From NCBI GenBank assembly GCA_014381755.1, contig JACNLB010000133.1, positions 1 to 39,011 on the forward strand: a stretch of DNA of 39,011 bases, written 5' to 3'. A program made the translations under genes and the position numbers. The notes under the pieces were generated by a model. The model saw only the letters and a program-made list of their open reading frames with translations. It was not told the DNA's origin and did no database searches. Within the stretch, counting starts at the first letter, position 1. Each line of letters opens with the position of its first letter. Source of the stretch: Fidelibacterota bacterium. Its GTDB lineage: Bacteria; Fidelibacterota; Marinisomatia; Marinisomatales; TCS55. Below are positions 29,169-36,320 of this stretch, piece after piece.

Positions 29169-30892
29169 TGTCCAAAATTCACATTCTATCTGAAGATCTT
29201 CGTAACAAAATCGCTGCCGGTGAAGTGGTGGAAAGACCCGCATCTGTAGTTAAAGAACTTGTGGAAAATAGTTTGGATGCCACTGGTACGGAAATCACGA
29301 TCGTTATTGAAAAAGGCGGTCATCAGCTGATTCAGGTTTCGGATAATGGAAGCGGCATTTCTCCGGATGACATGAATGTGGCAGCTCAGCGTTATACAAC
29401 CAGCAAAATTGAAACTGTGGATGATTTGTTCAATATCAATTCCTTGGGTTTTCGTGGAGAAGCTCTTGCCAGTATTGCCTCTGTTTCTGATATGGAAATG
29501 GCTTCGTGCGCTAACGGTGATGGCGGTTTTGCTGTTTCAATCCTCGATGGTGAAGTTGGGGAACTAAAACCAGCTGAACCTGTCCAGGGAACGAGTATTA
29601 ATGTTCGCAATCTTTTTTATAATACGCCAGCCAGAAAAAAATTCTTAAAATCTTTTCGTGTTGAATTTCGTCAGATAGTTTCCATGGTTCGCCGATATGG
29701 ATTGGCGTATCCGGAGGTGGCTTTTAAGCTAGTTCATGATGATAAGGAAATTATAAATATCCAAAGTGAGAGTTTAAAAGAACGCATCGATAATTTATTG
29801 GACCCCACATATAGCGCTCATTTATTGGAAGTAAACATTGTTAAAGGTGATTTTGCAATCAGTGGTTATGTGGGAAGTTTAAACCTTCTACGATCACGCC
29901 CGGGGGAACAATATATTTACCTGAACCGTCGATTTATTAAACATCGGCTGCTGAATAACGCTGTGTATGGCGCGTATCAATCATTGCTCAAAAGAGGTGA
30001 ATATCCTTTCTATGTGCTCAACCTTGTGCAGCCGGCAGACCAGGTGGATGTGAATGTCCATCCCATGAAAATCGAAGTGCGCTTCAAGGATGAATGGCGA
30101 TTATACCACGTGTTGAAATCCTCTGTAGCAGATGCCTTGGGCAACATTTTGGACACCATCCCGGATTTTTCTAAAATGGCATCCCAATTCCCGGAGTTTG
30201 GAAATGGACCCCAGCAGGGAAGTCTTTCCATGCCGGCAGTGGAGACGCCAATCCAGCAAGGGTTGGAGCGTGCAAAAACGTATATGAACACATTTTCAGA
30301 AAAGAAAGAATCAGGAGAAGATGTGAGCGCCGGGAATATCTGGCAGATTCATGATAAATATATTGTTTCACAAATCAACAGCGGATTAGTGATTATCGAT
30401 CAACATGTAGCTCACGAACGTGTATTGTTTGAAGACGCTTTGACTGCATTTGAAAAAGCTCCCTTGGGAGCGCAAACGCTTTTATTTCCGGAAACACTTG
30501 AATTTTCCGCCGATGAGTTTTCTGTCCTTTTGGATATTCTTCCCAATCTGAACAAGCTTGGATTTCGCATGCAGGAATTCGGTAAAAATACGGTTATGGT
30601 GGAAGCCATTCCTTCTGAAATGGTCTGGGGGAATGAAAAAACGATTATACGTGAAATTATGGATTCCTTTCTGGAGAATAAGAAAAAATACAGTTCATGG
30701 CAGGAAGGACTTGCCGCATCCTATTCGTGTCACGCTGCAGTAAAAGCGGGTGATCCGTTAACCATCCAGGAAATGCAGGCGTTGGTGAATCGCTTATTTG
30801 CTACAAATCATCCTTATTATTGTCCTCACGGGCGACCGATTATTGTTCAGCTTTCCATAGAAGAATTGGATAAGCGCTTCGAGCGACTCTAG
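29168..30892 (+). CDS. mutL: DNA mismatch repair protein MutL, endonuclease-type
   Basis: MutL couples mismatch recognition by MutS to strand incision. The 574 residues have the GHKL ATPase motifs (KIAAGEVVERPASVVKELVE, DNGSGI, GFRGEALASI) and a C-terminal dimerisation domain. The nuclease metal motif appears as DQHVAHERVLFE from Asp411, where the usual Ala after DQH is Val. The companion motifs SCHAAVKAG and CPHGRP (Cys552) are present. This is the nicking type found in organisms lacking MutH. A variable linker (about 335-395) separates the halves. Its stop overlaps the stop of the converging minus-strand gene through a shared CTAG. Confidence 0.96.
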   Translation: MSKIHILSEDLRNKIAAGEVVERPASVVKELVENSLDATGTEITIVIEKGGHQLIQVSDNGSGISPDDMNVAAQRYTTSKIETVDDLFNINSLGFRGEALASIASVSDMEMASCANGDGGFAVSILDGEVGELKPAEPVQGTSINVRNLFYNTPARKKFLKSFRVEFRQIVSMVRRYGLAYPEVAFKLVHDDKEIINIQSESLKERIDNLLDPTYSAHLLEVNIVKGDFAISGYVGSLNLLRSRPGEQYIYLNRRFIKHRLLNNAVYGAYQSLLKRGEYPFYVLNLVQPADQVDVNVHPMKIEVRFKDEWRLYHVLKSSVADALGNILDTIPDFSKMASQFPEFGNGPQQGSLSMPAVETPIQQGLERAKTYMNTFSEKKESGEDVSAGNIWQIHDKYIVSQINSGLVIIDQHVAHERVLFEDALTAFEKAPLGAQTLLFPETLEFSADEFSVLLDILPNLNKLGFRMQEFGKNTVMVEAIPSEMVWGNEKTIIREIMDSFLENKKKYSSWQEGLAASYSCHAAVKAGDPLTIQEMQALVNRLFATNHPYYCPHGRPIIVQLSIEELDKRFERL

Positions 30893-31401
30893 AGTTCAGC
30901 CAATAAAACGGTTACTTGTTTTCCATAAATTTCTTTTGCGCATTTGGGACATATTGGATAGTAAAACAAAAGACCTTTGTTTTCTCTTCCCTGACTTTCC
31001 AACCAAGCATTCATATCCTTGACCCATTTCCCAGCATCTTTAAATGGACCTTCATATACACGACTGAAGTAAGTTCCGTCGAATGTAGCCATTTCTTCTC
31101 CTGGAACGGCTTTTGATGCTTCCACATATACAGTTGTGGACCAGAATGATTCACTATCGGAAAGATTTATGGTAGATGTTTCCGGTTTTGCATCAGCAGC
31201 AGTGATCATTTTGTCAATTCGAGTCATCACTTTTCCGAATCCAAAAGGAATATGAGCAATGCTGAAAACGTTATCTTTTACGAATACTTTTCCTTCAAAA
31301 GAAATTTCAACATTGTTCCATGGAGTTGGGTCAAACACAGGACAGCATACATCTTGAGCGTAGATGAAGGAACTTATAGCTGCAATGATTAAGATTTTCA
31401 T
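30889..31401 (-). CDS. Secreted conserved protein of unknown function with CC and CPKC motifs
   Basis: The 170 residues begin with a short signal peptide (MKILIIAAISSFIYA, cut before QD). The predicted mature protein starts QDVCCPVFDPTPWNN and near its C-terminus has CPKCAKEIYGK. Between them is a compact alpha/beta domain (KVFVKDNVFSIAHIPFGFGK; YFSRVYEGPFKDAGKWVKDM). I recall similar small proteins labelled 'hydrolase' in environmental genomes, with no firm function; a GyrI-like fold is possible but unproven. The paired cysteines could bind a metal or form disulfides in the periplasm. It is the last gene of a minus-strand operon and overlaps the DUF1801 gene by 4 nt. Confidence 0.7.
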   Translation of the reverse strand: MKILIIAAISSFIYAQDVCCPVFDPTPWNNVEISFEGKVFVKDNVFSIAHIPFGFGKVMTRIDKMITAADAKPETSTINLSDSESFWSTTVYVEASKAVPGEEMATFDGTYFSRVYEGPFKDAGKWVKDMNAWLESQGRENKGLLFYYPICPKCAKEIYGKQVTVLLAEL

Positions 31402-31844
31402 GATGATTCCTTTATGTTTTTATAGTGTTTAATATACTCTTTGACAGGGAAATCCCGTATTAATTCAACAATCGTATCTAATGGAATTTTTTCTAATTTT
31501 GTGAATCGAATACACGATTTTCCCATATTGGGTTTCACTCCCATATCTTTATAGGCTTTCATTAGTTTTTCCGTTTGTTCCGGTACCATGTAACATCCCA
31601 TCATATATATAGATATATGATTCTTTTGAGATGCGAGGGAAGCGATTCCCAGCGGTTGTCCGTTATATGTGTCCGGATATCGTTTTAGGGGAATTTCATA
31701 GCTAATCATTCCCCAATTCATGGATTCTTCATATCCATTAGGCAGAATCTCTAGTATTCTGTTTCTGATAGTAGAAATAATTTTACGCCGATCGTCGGTT
31801 AGTTCGTCTAAATAGTCTTCTACGCTTGTTGCTTTACTTTGCAT
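31398..31844 (-). CDS. DUF1801-family protein (YdhG-like)
   Basis: The 148 residues match the DUF1801/YdhG fold: an N-terminal helix (TSVEDYLDELTDDRRKIIST), an EESMNWGMISYEIP strand segment, and a C-terminal IRFTKLEKIPLDTIVELIRD. No enzymatic residues are known for this family. It has no signal peptide, so it is likely cytoplasmic, unlike its exported operon neighbours. It starts 12 nt after the SUMF1-like gene and overlaps the next gene by 4 nt. Its function is unknown. Confidence 0.88.
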   Translation of the reverse strand: MQSKATSVEDYLDELTDDRRKIISTIRNRILEILPNGYEESMNWGMISYEIPLKRYPDTYNGQPLGIASLASQKNHISIYMMGCYMVPEQTEKLMKAYKDMGVKPNMGKSCIRFTKLEKIPLDTIVELIRDFPVKEYIKHYKNIKESS

Positions 31845-31856
31845 ATTTAAAGAATC

Positions 31857-32708
31857 CTAATTCGAGTCTGAGACTGAAGCACACCGAAATCCCTGGACAT
31901 CCTGCCACCATTTTACATCTGGAGGATTACTCCCGCGATTGTACACGCGGAGGCCTTTATGCCAACTATACCAATGCCCGCCTCGCGTTACGCGTGTTTC
32001 ACCCGTTTCTGGTCCTTTGGGATTCTCCAACGGTGAGATTGCGTAATAATCTTCATGATACCAATCACTGCACCATTCAGCTGCATTCCCTGCCATATCA
32101 TACAGTCCAAATCCATTGGGATCAAAGCTGCCAACAGGCGATGTGCTATATTTCCATATATCTTTTCCAGCCATGGTGCTATTTTCATATTCATCATCAT
32201 CTTTCCAATATTTATGGAAATTTGCATCATTCTTTGTAATAAAATTTCCCCAGGGATACCGCTGGCCGTCTAAACCGCCCCGGGCTGCATATTCCCACTC
32301 TGCTTCCGTGGGTAAACGCTTTCCGACCCATTGAGCATATTTTTCAGCTTCGTACCAATTTACACCAACCATGGGATGATTGTCTCTAGGCGAAACATGA
32401 TATTTTTCCCATAAGCTCCAGTTAAAGTCAAAACCGGTTTCATTTAAAAATTGTTTAAACTGTCCTACAGTAACTTCATACTTGTCCATATAAAAACTGT
32501 CAATGTTTACTGTATGGAGCGGTACATTATCATAATGGGGCTTTCCATCAGCGCGACCCATTTCAAATGTTCCGCCGGGGATGAGAACCATTTCGCCCCC
32601 TTTTCGCATATTGGATCCCGATTCAGGAAAAATAAAGGATACAATGAAAATGATACAAAACATGAATTGAAGAACACATTTTTTATTCACTATACCTATT
32701 TCATTCAT
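31857..32708 (-). CDS. SUMF1/FGE-fold exported protein without the catalytic cysteine pair
   Basis: After a hydrophobic N-terminus (about residues 13-28) the protein has the formylglycine-generating-enzyme fold: MVLIPGGTFEMG, DKYEVTVGQFKQFL, HPMVGVNWYEAEKYAQW, GKRLPTEAEWEYAARGG, GLYDMAGNAAEWCSDWY and a C-terminal GFRCAS. True FGE has two active-site cysteines in the segment after RVxxGGS. Here that segment reads RVTRGGHWYSWHKGLRVYNR and has none. It is therefore unlikely to oxidise sulfatase cysteines, and no sulfatase gene is present. Such proteins include substrate-binding or structural relatives (GldK/GldJ and EgtB/PvdO-like). The ATGA overlap with the FG-GAP gene suggests paired synthesis. 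At 283 residues it is a normal size. Confidence 0.88.
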   Translation of the reverse strand: MNEIGIVNKKCVLQFMFCIIFIVSFIFPESGSNMRKGGEMVLIPGGTFEMGRADGKPHYDNVPLHTVNIDSFYMDKYEVTVGQFKQFLNETGFDFNWSLWEKYHVSPRDNHPMVGVNWYEAEKYAQWVGKRLPTEAEWEYAARGGLDGQRYPWGNFITKNDANFHKYWKDDDEYENSTMAGKDIWKYSTSPVGSFDPNGFGLYDMAGNAAEWCSDWYHEDYYAISPLENPKGPETGETRVTRGGHWYSWHKGLRVYNRGSNPPDVKWWQDVQGFRCASVSDSN

Positions 32709-34285
32709 TTGGCGATTAAAACAATTAAACGATTATTTCCTAGTTCCGACGGATGATACATAAAAATATCCTTTTTTTGGTCATTATTTATATCAAACAA
32801 CCACGTGTGCATTTCACTACCTGGAACCATGGATGAAATGATGTGTGGCTCTTGAGATAACATATTCAGTTTAGGACTCCATGCATAAATGTGCAATTCA
32901 ATAGGATTCATAGTCATAACAACTTCTTTTCTTCCATCACCATTCACATCTCCAATTTTTACTGCAGGATAGAACCCTTCTTCCCAGTCGAATTTAATAC
33001 TCCATTTCCCCTTAACACTTGAATGGATTGAATATGCATTATTTTCCATTTGATGATATTCATAATTCATAGAAATCGTTTTCATTACAAATACACGAAA
33101 CATGGCACCCAAATTCATTTTTACATCATATCGAAAAATGTCTTTTTGATTATCTCCATTGAAATCCTTAAAGAAATGTGACGAATAACCGCCGCTGGCT
33201 GCTCCACCGCCTTTTCCCGATGGGAAAATAGATGTTCCTTCATCTTTCGAAAATTGAATTCCATCATCTGTGGATTGCCCAAAATAGATTCTATACTGAC
33301 TTTTCATTTTTAAAAAGCTGCGGCCGCTTAATGTATGTGTAACCAAATCTGCTATGCGATCTCCATTCATATCTTTTATATCTTCTAAAATTGTATGGCT
33401 TGATTTTTTTCTCAAACCGGTCAAAAGTGAAAATGTGCTATAATCACTGAATTGAAATATGAATGAATACATACCATCCAAATCAAAAGGAATATCCGTT
33501 GAAAAAGAATGTGCTGTTGGATCAAACAGTCCCGATTCAGACTGAAAATACACATCAAAATGATCTTCATTCCAAAAGACGAGATCTTTTTGTCCATCCA
33601 GATTATGATCATAAAAATGGACACGTCTTAAATACCAGGGAATAGTCATGGGGTTTAACCCCACTTCCCTATACGTACGAGTATCATCCAAGGCACTGGC
33701 ATCCAGATGTGGTTCGGGCGGTCCCATCTTTACAGGATCAGCAAATGTGCCGTCACTTTTTTGAATAAAAACTGAAAAACCGTCTAAAGCAGGAATAATA
33801 AAATCGTCAAAAGTATCGTTATTTAAATCAAATGTCATATTCACCCAGGGAATTCGCCCTTGTGATGATCCTTTATAATCAAAAAATATTGATAATAAAT
33901 TAACACTTATCATCTTTTCAGGATCGAAATATGAGAAACGTCCATTTTCATAAATAATTAACCTGTCTCGACCTGCAATGGTTGCAATATCAACAAACAA
34001 AACGTCATTTGAAAGTTCAGATTCCACTGAATTTTTCCACGAGTCATTTTCAAACGAATAAATGGACAAAGAAATATGTCCGGATGAATCTTTTGTTGTT
34101 ACTGAAATATCCAAATGTGAATCACCTATGAGATTTCCGGATAAAACAGTTTGGAATATTTCATTGCCTAAATCTATTTCATATTGATCAAAGGTAAAGG
34201 GCGGAATTGTTTCAACGCTTGACTCTGCGAATATGAAAGAAGTGAAAAATAAAAGAATTTTGAAATTTAGTTTTGAGTTTTTCAT
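32705..34285 (-). CDS. Secreted FG-GAP/VCBS repeat protein
   Basis: The 526 residues start with a signal peptide (KILLFFTSFIFAES). They carry at least six calcium-loop repeats of the FG-GAP type: DLNNDTFDDF, DHNLDGQKDL, DMNGDRIADL, DFNGDNQKDI, DVNGDGRKEV and DINNDQKKDI. These build a beta-propeller that usually sits on the cell surface or is secreted, binding sugars or proteins. No sorting domain or membrane helix is seen at the C-terminus. An AAGGA site precedes the ATG. It is the first gene of the four-gene minus-strand operon. Confidence 0.88.
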   Translation of the reverse strand: MKNSKLNFKILLFFTSFIFAESSVETIPPFTFDQYEIDLGNEIFQTVLSGNLIGDSHLDISVTTKDSSGHISLSIYSFENDSWKNSVESELSNDVLFVDIATIAGRDRLIIYENGRFSYFDPEKMISVNLLSIFFDYKGSSQGRIPWVNMTFDLNNDTFDDFIIPALDGFSVFIQKSDGTFADPVKMGPPEPHLDASALDDTRTYREVGLNPMTIPWYLRRVHFYDHNLDGQKDLVFWNEDHFDVYFQSESGLFDPTAHSFSTDIPFDLDGMYSFIFQFSDYSTFSLLTGLRKKSSHTILEDIKDMNGDRIADLVTHTLSGRSFLKMKSQYRIYFGQSTDDGIQFSKDEGTSIFPSGKGGGAASGGYSSHFFKDFNGDNQKDIFRYDVKMNLGAMFRVFVMKTISMNYEYHQMENNAYSIHSSVKGKWSIKFDWEEGFYPAVKIGDVNGDGRKEVVMTMNPIELHIYAWSPKLNMLSQEPHIISSMVPGSEMHTWLFDINNDQKKDIFMYHPSELGNNRLIVLIAK

Positions 34286-34435
34286 TGATCTATTCCTTAA
34301 TCACTTCTACTGCCAGCCAGCCTTTTCTACAAAATAAAATATCAATTTCGTGGGTACGTATCTGTCTTTAAATCAAGGTCAAGGGGCTATTTCACTAATT
34401 TTTTCATTCCTTCATCAAAGAACACTATGACGGTG
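34286..34435. other. Spacer upstream of the FG-GAP operon
   Basis: 150 bases between the zinc-ribbon gene and the FG-GAP gene, both on the minus strand. It should hold the operon's promoter, but I cannot point to a convincing -35/-10 pair. Only very short ORFs are present, and none is supportable. Confidence 0.4.
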
Positions 34436-34591
34436 CTATAAGTTGAAGTTTACGCCAACAATTTTTTCACATTTCGGGCAACAATAGACTCGGTAATCGG
34501 CAAACCATCCGCCCTTAATAATGATCAAGTGATCCACTCGAACTTCACAGTGTGGGCATTTTGGCTTGATGTCCTTCTTTTCTGTCTTCAT
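34436..34591 (-). CDS. Small zinc-ribbon protein (51 residues)
   Basis: The minus strand from the ATG at 34591 encodes 51 residues with two CxxC knuckles, CPHC (residues 12-15) and CPKC (38-41, preceded by another Cys). Between them is a short beta-hairpin (VRVDHLIIIKGGWFADYRVY). This is a classical zinc-ribbon layout. A GGAG ribosome site lies 5 bases before the start, and the start Met is followed by Lys residues. I cannot name the family. A role in binding nucleic acid or protein would be typical, but no partner is visible. It is the third of three very small minus-strand genes. Confidence 0.72.
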   Translation of the reverse strand: MKTEKKDIKPKCPHCEVRVDHLIIIKGGWFADYRVYCCPKCEKIVGVNFNL

Positions 34592-34640
34592 CTTTACTCC
34601 AAATTCTTGATGGTTGAATGCTTAACTCACCGGCATTTTC

Positions 34641-34673
34641 AATTATCAATTTAAAATTGTCAATTGTCAATTT
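34641..34673. repeat. AT-rich short tandem/inverted repeat with TTGTCAA units
   Basis: The stretch between the 38-residue gene and the zinc-ribbon gene contains TTGTCAA-TTGTCAA in tandem (34657-34670). Just before it is a near-palindrome, CAATTTAAAATTG (34648-34660). Heptamer strings of this TCAATTG type are common in intergenic DNA of several bacterial groups. It could also fold as a weak hairpin. No function is assigned. Confidence 0.4.
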
Positions 34674-34678
34674 CATCG

Positions 34679-34795
34679 TCAGGTTGACTGGGGGTTATGT
34701 GGTTTTGATTTGTGGTTACGGTCATAGATTAATATCGCAATAAGTGCAATTATTCCGACAACTGTTATTCCTGTGAATAAAATAAATGCTTCCAT
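34679..34795 (-). CDS. Very small single-pass membrane protein (38 residues)
   Basis: From the ATG at 34795 the minus strand reads a 38-residue peptide: one long hydrophobic helix (FILFTGITVVGIIALIAILI) and a basic tail (YDRNHKSKPHN). Its ATG overlaps the stop of the upstream 60-residue gene by one base (TAATG). A GGAG site 6 bases before the ATG lies within the end of that gene, which points to coupled translation. I recognise no family, and the predicted orientation is tail-in. Function unknown. Confidence 0.55.
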   Translation of the reverse strand: MEAFILFTGITVVGIIALIAILIYDRNHKSKPHNPQST

Positions 34796-34977
34796 TATTT
34801 ACTCCTTATTAATGTGAAACCAATGATTGCTAATATCAACGTTGCAGAAACACCCATTCCTAATACTGCAAGTTTTGAAATACCATCTACCTTCAATATT
34901 GTGCTTAATACAACGCCGGCAAATACCAACTTGGAAATGTCTAACAAATAATCTGCAATCTTTTCTCTCATAACCAT
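34795..34977 (-). CDS. Small two-helix membrane protein (60 residues)
   Basis: The 60 residues have an amphipathic start (MREKIADYLLDISKLVFAG) and two hydrophobic segments (about 16-28 and 37-56). An AGGTG ribosome site lies 7 bases before the ATG. I recall similar small proteins with a 'YLLDISKLVFAGVVL'-type start in Bacteroidota; the family match is from memory and tentative. It forms a coupled pair with the 38-residue membrane peptide and shares a divergent promoter region with miaA. Confidence 0.6.
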   Translation of the reverse strand: MVMREKIADYLLDISKLVFAGVVLSTILKVDGISKLAVLGMGVSATLILAIIGFTLIRSK

Positions 34978-35162
34978 AATTTAACACCTTTTTACGAACT
35001 TTTCAAAAACACATAACTACTTACTATACTGCAAAAATGCCATATAGCACGCTTATTTTGTGCATTATACTGTATTTGTAATCTCTGGTTCATAGGCTAA
35101 TTTCTTCAGTAAAATTTATACCAAAATACTGTGACAACCAATTTCCATGCTTTTAAGAATAA
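34978..35162. other. Divergent intergenic region between the small membrane-protein genes and miaA
   Basis: 185 bases containing the regulatory block described separately (35023-35074), with the remainder AT-rich and without ORFs. The miaA ATG at 35163 has no strong ribosome site (TTTTAAGAATAA upstream). Confidence 0.5.
35023..35074. promoter_or_regulatory. Divergent promoter-like block with TGCCATATAG motif
   Basis: On the minus strand a perfect TATAAT lies at 35069-35064, and a related TATAGT at 35028-35023. Both sit in the repeated context TxCAGTATA(A/G)T, spaced 41 bp. Between them is one copy of TGCCATATAG (35039-35048), and a short GCAC/GTGC dyad lies at 35047-35063. The -35 regions are poor. 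The third motif copy links this site to the clpC-dnaK intergenic region. Promoter activity is inferred. Confidence 0.4.
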
Positions 35163-36116
35163 ATGACTGAAAAATCCACCCTCGCCATTGTCGGTCCCAC
35201 AGCTGTTGGGAAAACATCTGTTGCCATTGCCGTCGCCCAAAAGATCAATGGTGAAATTATTGGCCTGGATTCTCGGCAGATTTATAAAGGCATGCCCATT
35301 GGAACTGCACAGCCTTCAGCAGAAGAGTTGGATGCAATTCCACATCATTTGATTGCCGTTCGCGAACCAAATGAAATGATATCCGCCGGGGATTATGCTG
35401 ACTTGGTGAATGACGCAATGGAAGATATCAGAAATCGTGGCAAAGAACCCATTCTTTGCGGTGGAGCCGGTTTATATCTGGATGCATTAACAAACGGGAT
35501 TTTTGAAGAGAGTGTCACAGATTATGAAATTCGGGAGAGATTGAGTAAGGAGTATGATAAAAATCCAAATCCATTACTGAAAAAATTAAAACACATTGAT
35601 CCTGAATATGCAGAAATAGTTCACATCAATAATAAAAAACGTCTCGTCCGCGCTCTGGAAATTTTTGAAATTACGGGAAAACCTCCGACTGCACATTTTA
35701 GCAATCAATCTCGCTACAACCAACAGGAAATCAATCCTTCTTTCTGCACCATATTATTATCAATGGATAGAAAGTTGTTGGAAGATAGAATCAGGGAGCG
35801 GACAAAAATGATGTTAGACAATGGCTGGATTGTAGAAACGAAAGTATTACATGAAAAATTTTCTGTGAAAAAAGCCCACGCATTGGATTCCATCGGGTAT
35901 CGCCAGATCTGTCAGTATTTAGATGGAGAATTCACATTAGAAGAATTGGAAGAGGAAATAGTCATTCGCACACGGCAATATGCCAAACGACAACTCACGT
36001 GGTTTAGGAATCGTGAAAATCCGGTTGAGATTGATATAGAAAAATTTGAACGTGTTGATATGATTGCTGATGAAATTATTTCAGTGTGGAAAAAGTTGAG
36101 GGATAAACGGAAGTGA
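35163..36116 (+). CDS. miaA: tRNA dimethylallyltransferase
   Basis: MiaA adds a dimethylallyl group to A37 of tRNAs reading UNN codons, using dimethylallyl diphosphate. The 317 residues have the P-loop GPTAVGKT (11-18), DSRQIYKGMPIGTAQP, the catalytic GGAGLYLDAL stretch, KKRLVRALEIFEITGKPP and the C-terminal RTRQYAKRQLTWFRN segment. The length is normal. It is divergent from the small membrane-protein genes and 285 bases upstream of pyrR. No hfq or other usual miaA neighbour lies beside it. Confidence 0.98.
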   Translation: MTEKSTLAIVGPTAVGKTSVAIAVAQKINGEIIGLDSRQIYKGMPIGTAQPSAEELDAIPHHLIAVREPNEMISAGDYADLVNDAMEDIRNRGKEPILCGGAGLYLDALTNGIFEESVTDYEIRERLSKEYDKNPNPLLKKLKHIDPEYAEIVHINNKKRLVRALEIFEITGKPPTAHFSNQSRYNQQEINPSFCTILLSMDRKLLEDRIRERTKMMLDNGWIVETKVLHEKFSVKKAHALDSIGYRQICQYLDGEFTLEELEEEIVIRTRQYAKRQLTWFRNRENPVEIDIEKFERVDMIADEIISVWKKLRDKRK

Positions 36117-36128
36117 GTTGGTGAGTGG

Positions 36129-36171
36129 TCCCGACACTCTGTGTACGGGATCTACGCTCAGCTTCGATGAG
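36129..36171. repeat. Two adjacent hairpins after miaA (REP-like or transcript end)
   Basis: TCCCG-ACAC (36129-36137) pairs with GTGT-a-CGGGA (36141-36150) around a 3-base loop. A weaker CTCA/TGAG dyad (36157-36160 with 36168-36171) follows at once. The first is GC-rich and stable, but no T-run follows. It may end or protect the miaA transcript, or be a copy of a dispersed palindromic repeat. Confidence 0.5.
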
Positions 36172-36196
36172 TTGTAACTGGTAGATTGGTAGAGTT

Positions 36197-36225
36197 TTGA
36201 AATACTCTCTAAAAACGGTTAAAAT
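36197..36225 (+). promoter_or_regulatory. Candidate promoter of the pyr operon
   Basis: TTGAAA (36197-36202), a 17-base spacer, and TAAAAT (36220-36225) give a good sigma-70-type match. A transcript from about 36232 would carry a leader of roughly 170 bases before pyrR, containing the PyrR-binding hairpin and terminator. An AGAGT/ACTCT dyad (36191-36208) overlaps the -35 element. Confidence 0.55.
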
Positions 36226-36287
36226 TTATCGTAAAAAATATCTTTTATTTATATTGAGTTTATGCTCTAACTTTGCTTTCGAATTGA

Positions 36288-36320
36288 CCCTTTAAAACGC
36301 TCCGGTGAGGGCGAGAAGGG
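36288..36320 (+). promoter_or_regulatory. PyrR-binding RNA hairpin in the pyr leader
   Basis: The sequence TCCGGTGAGG at 36301-36310 matches the PyrR-binding loop consensus UCCNGNGAGG. It folds as expected: lower stem CCCTT (36288-36292) with AAGGG (36316-36320), a purine-rich internal bulge (TAAAA and AG), upper stem CGCTC (36298-36302) with GGGCG (36309-36313, one U-G pair), and hexaloop CGGTGA (CNGNGA). In Bacillus, PyrR bound to UMP stabilises this hairpin and lets the downstream terminator form. pyrR itself is the first gene after it. Confidence 0.85.

Noticed and set aside
34370-34440. Short minus-strand frame ending VFFDEGMKKLVK that looks protein-like
   Set aside because: Only about 20 codons before an upstream stop, no ribosome site and no supported start; at most a gene remnant.
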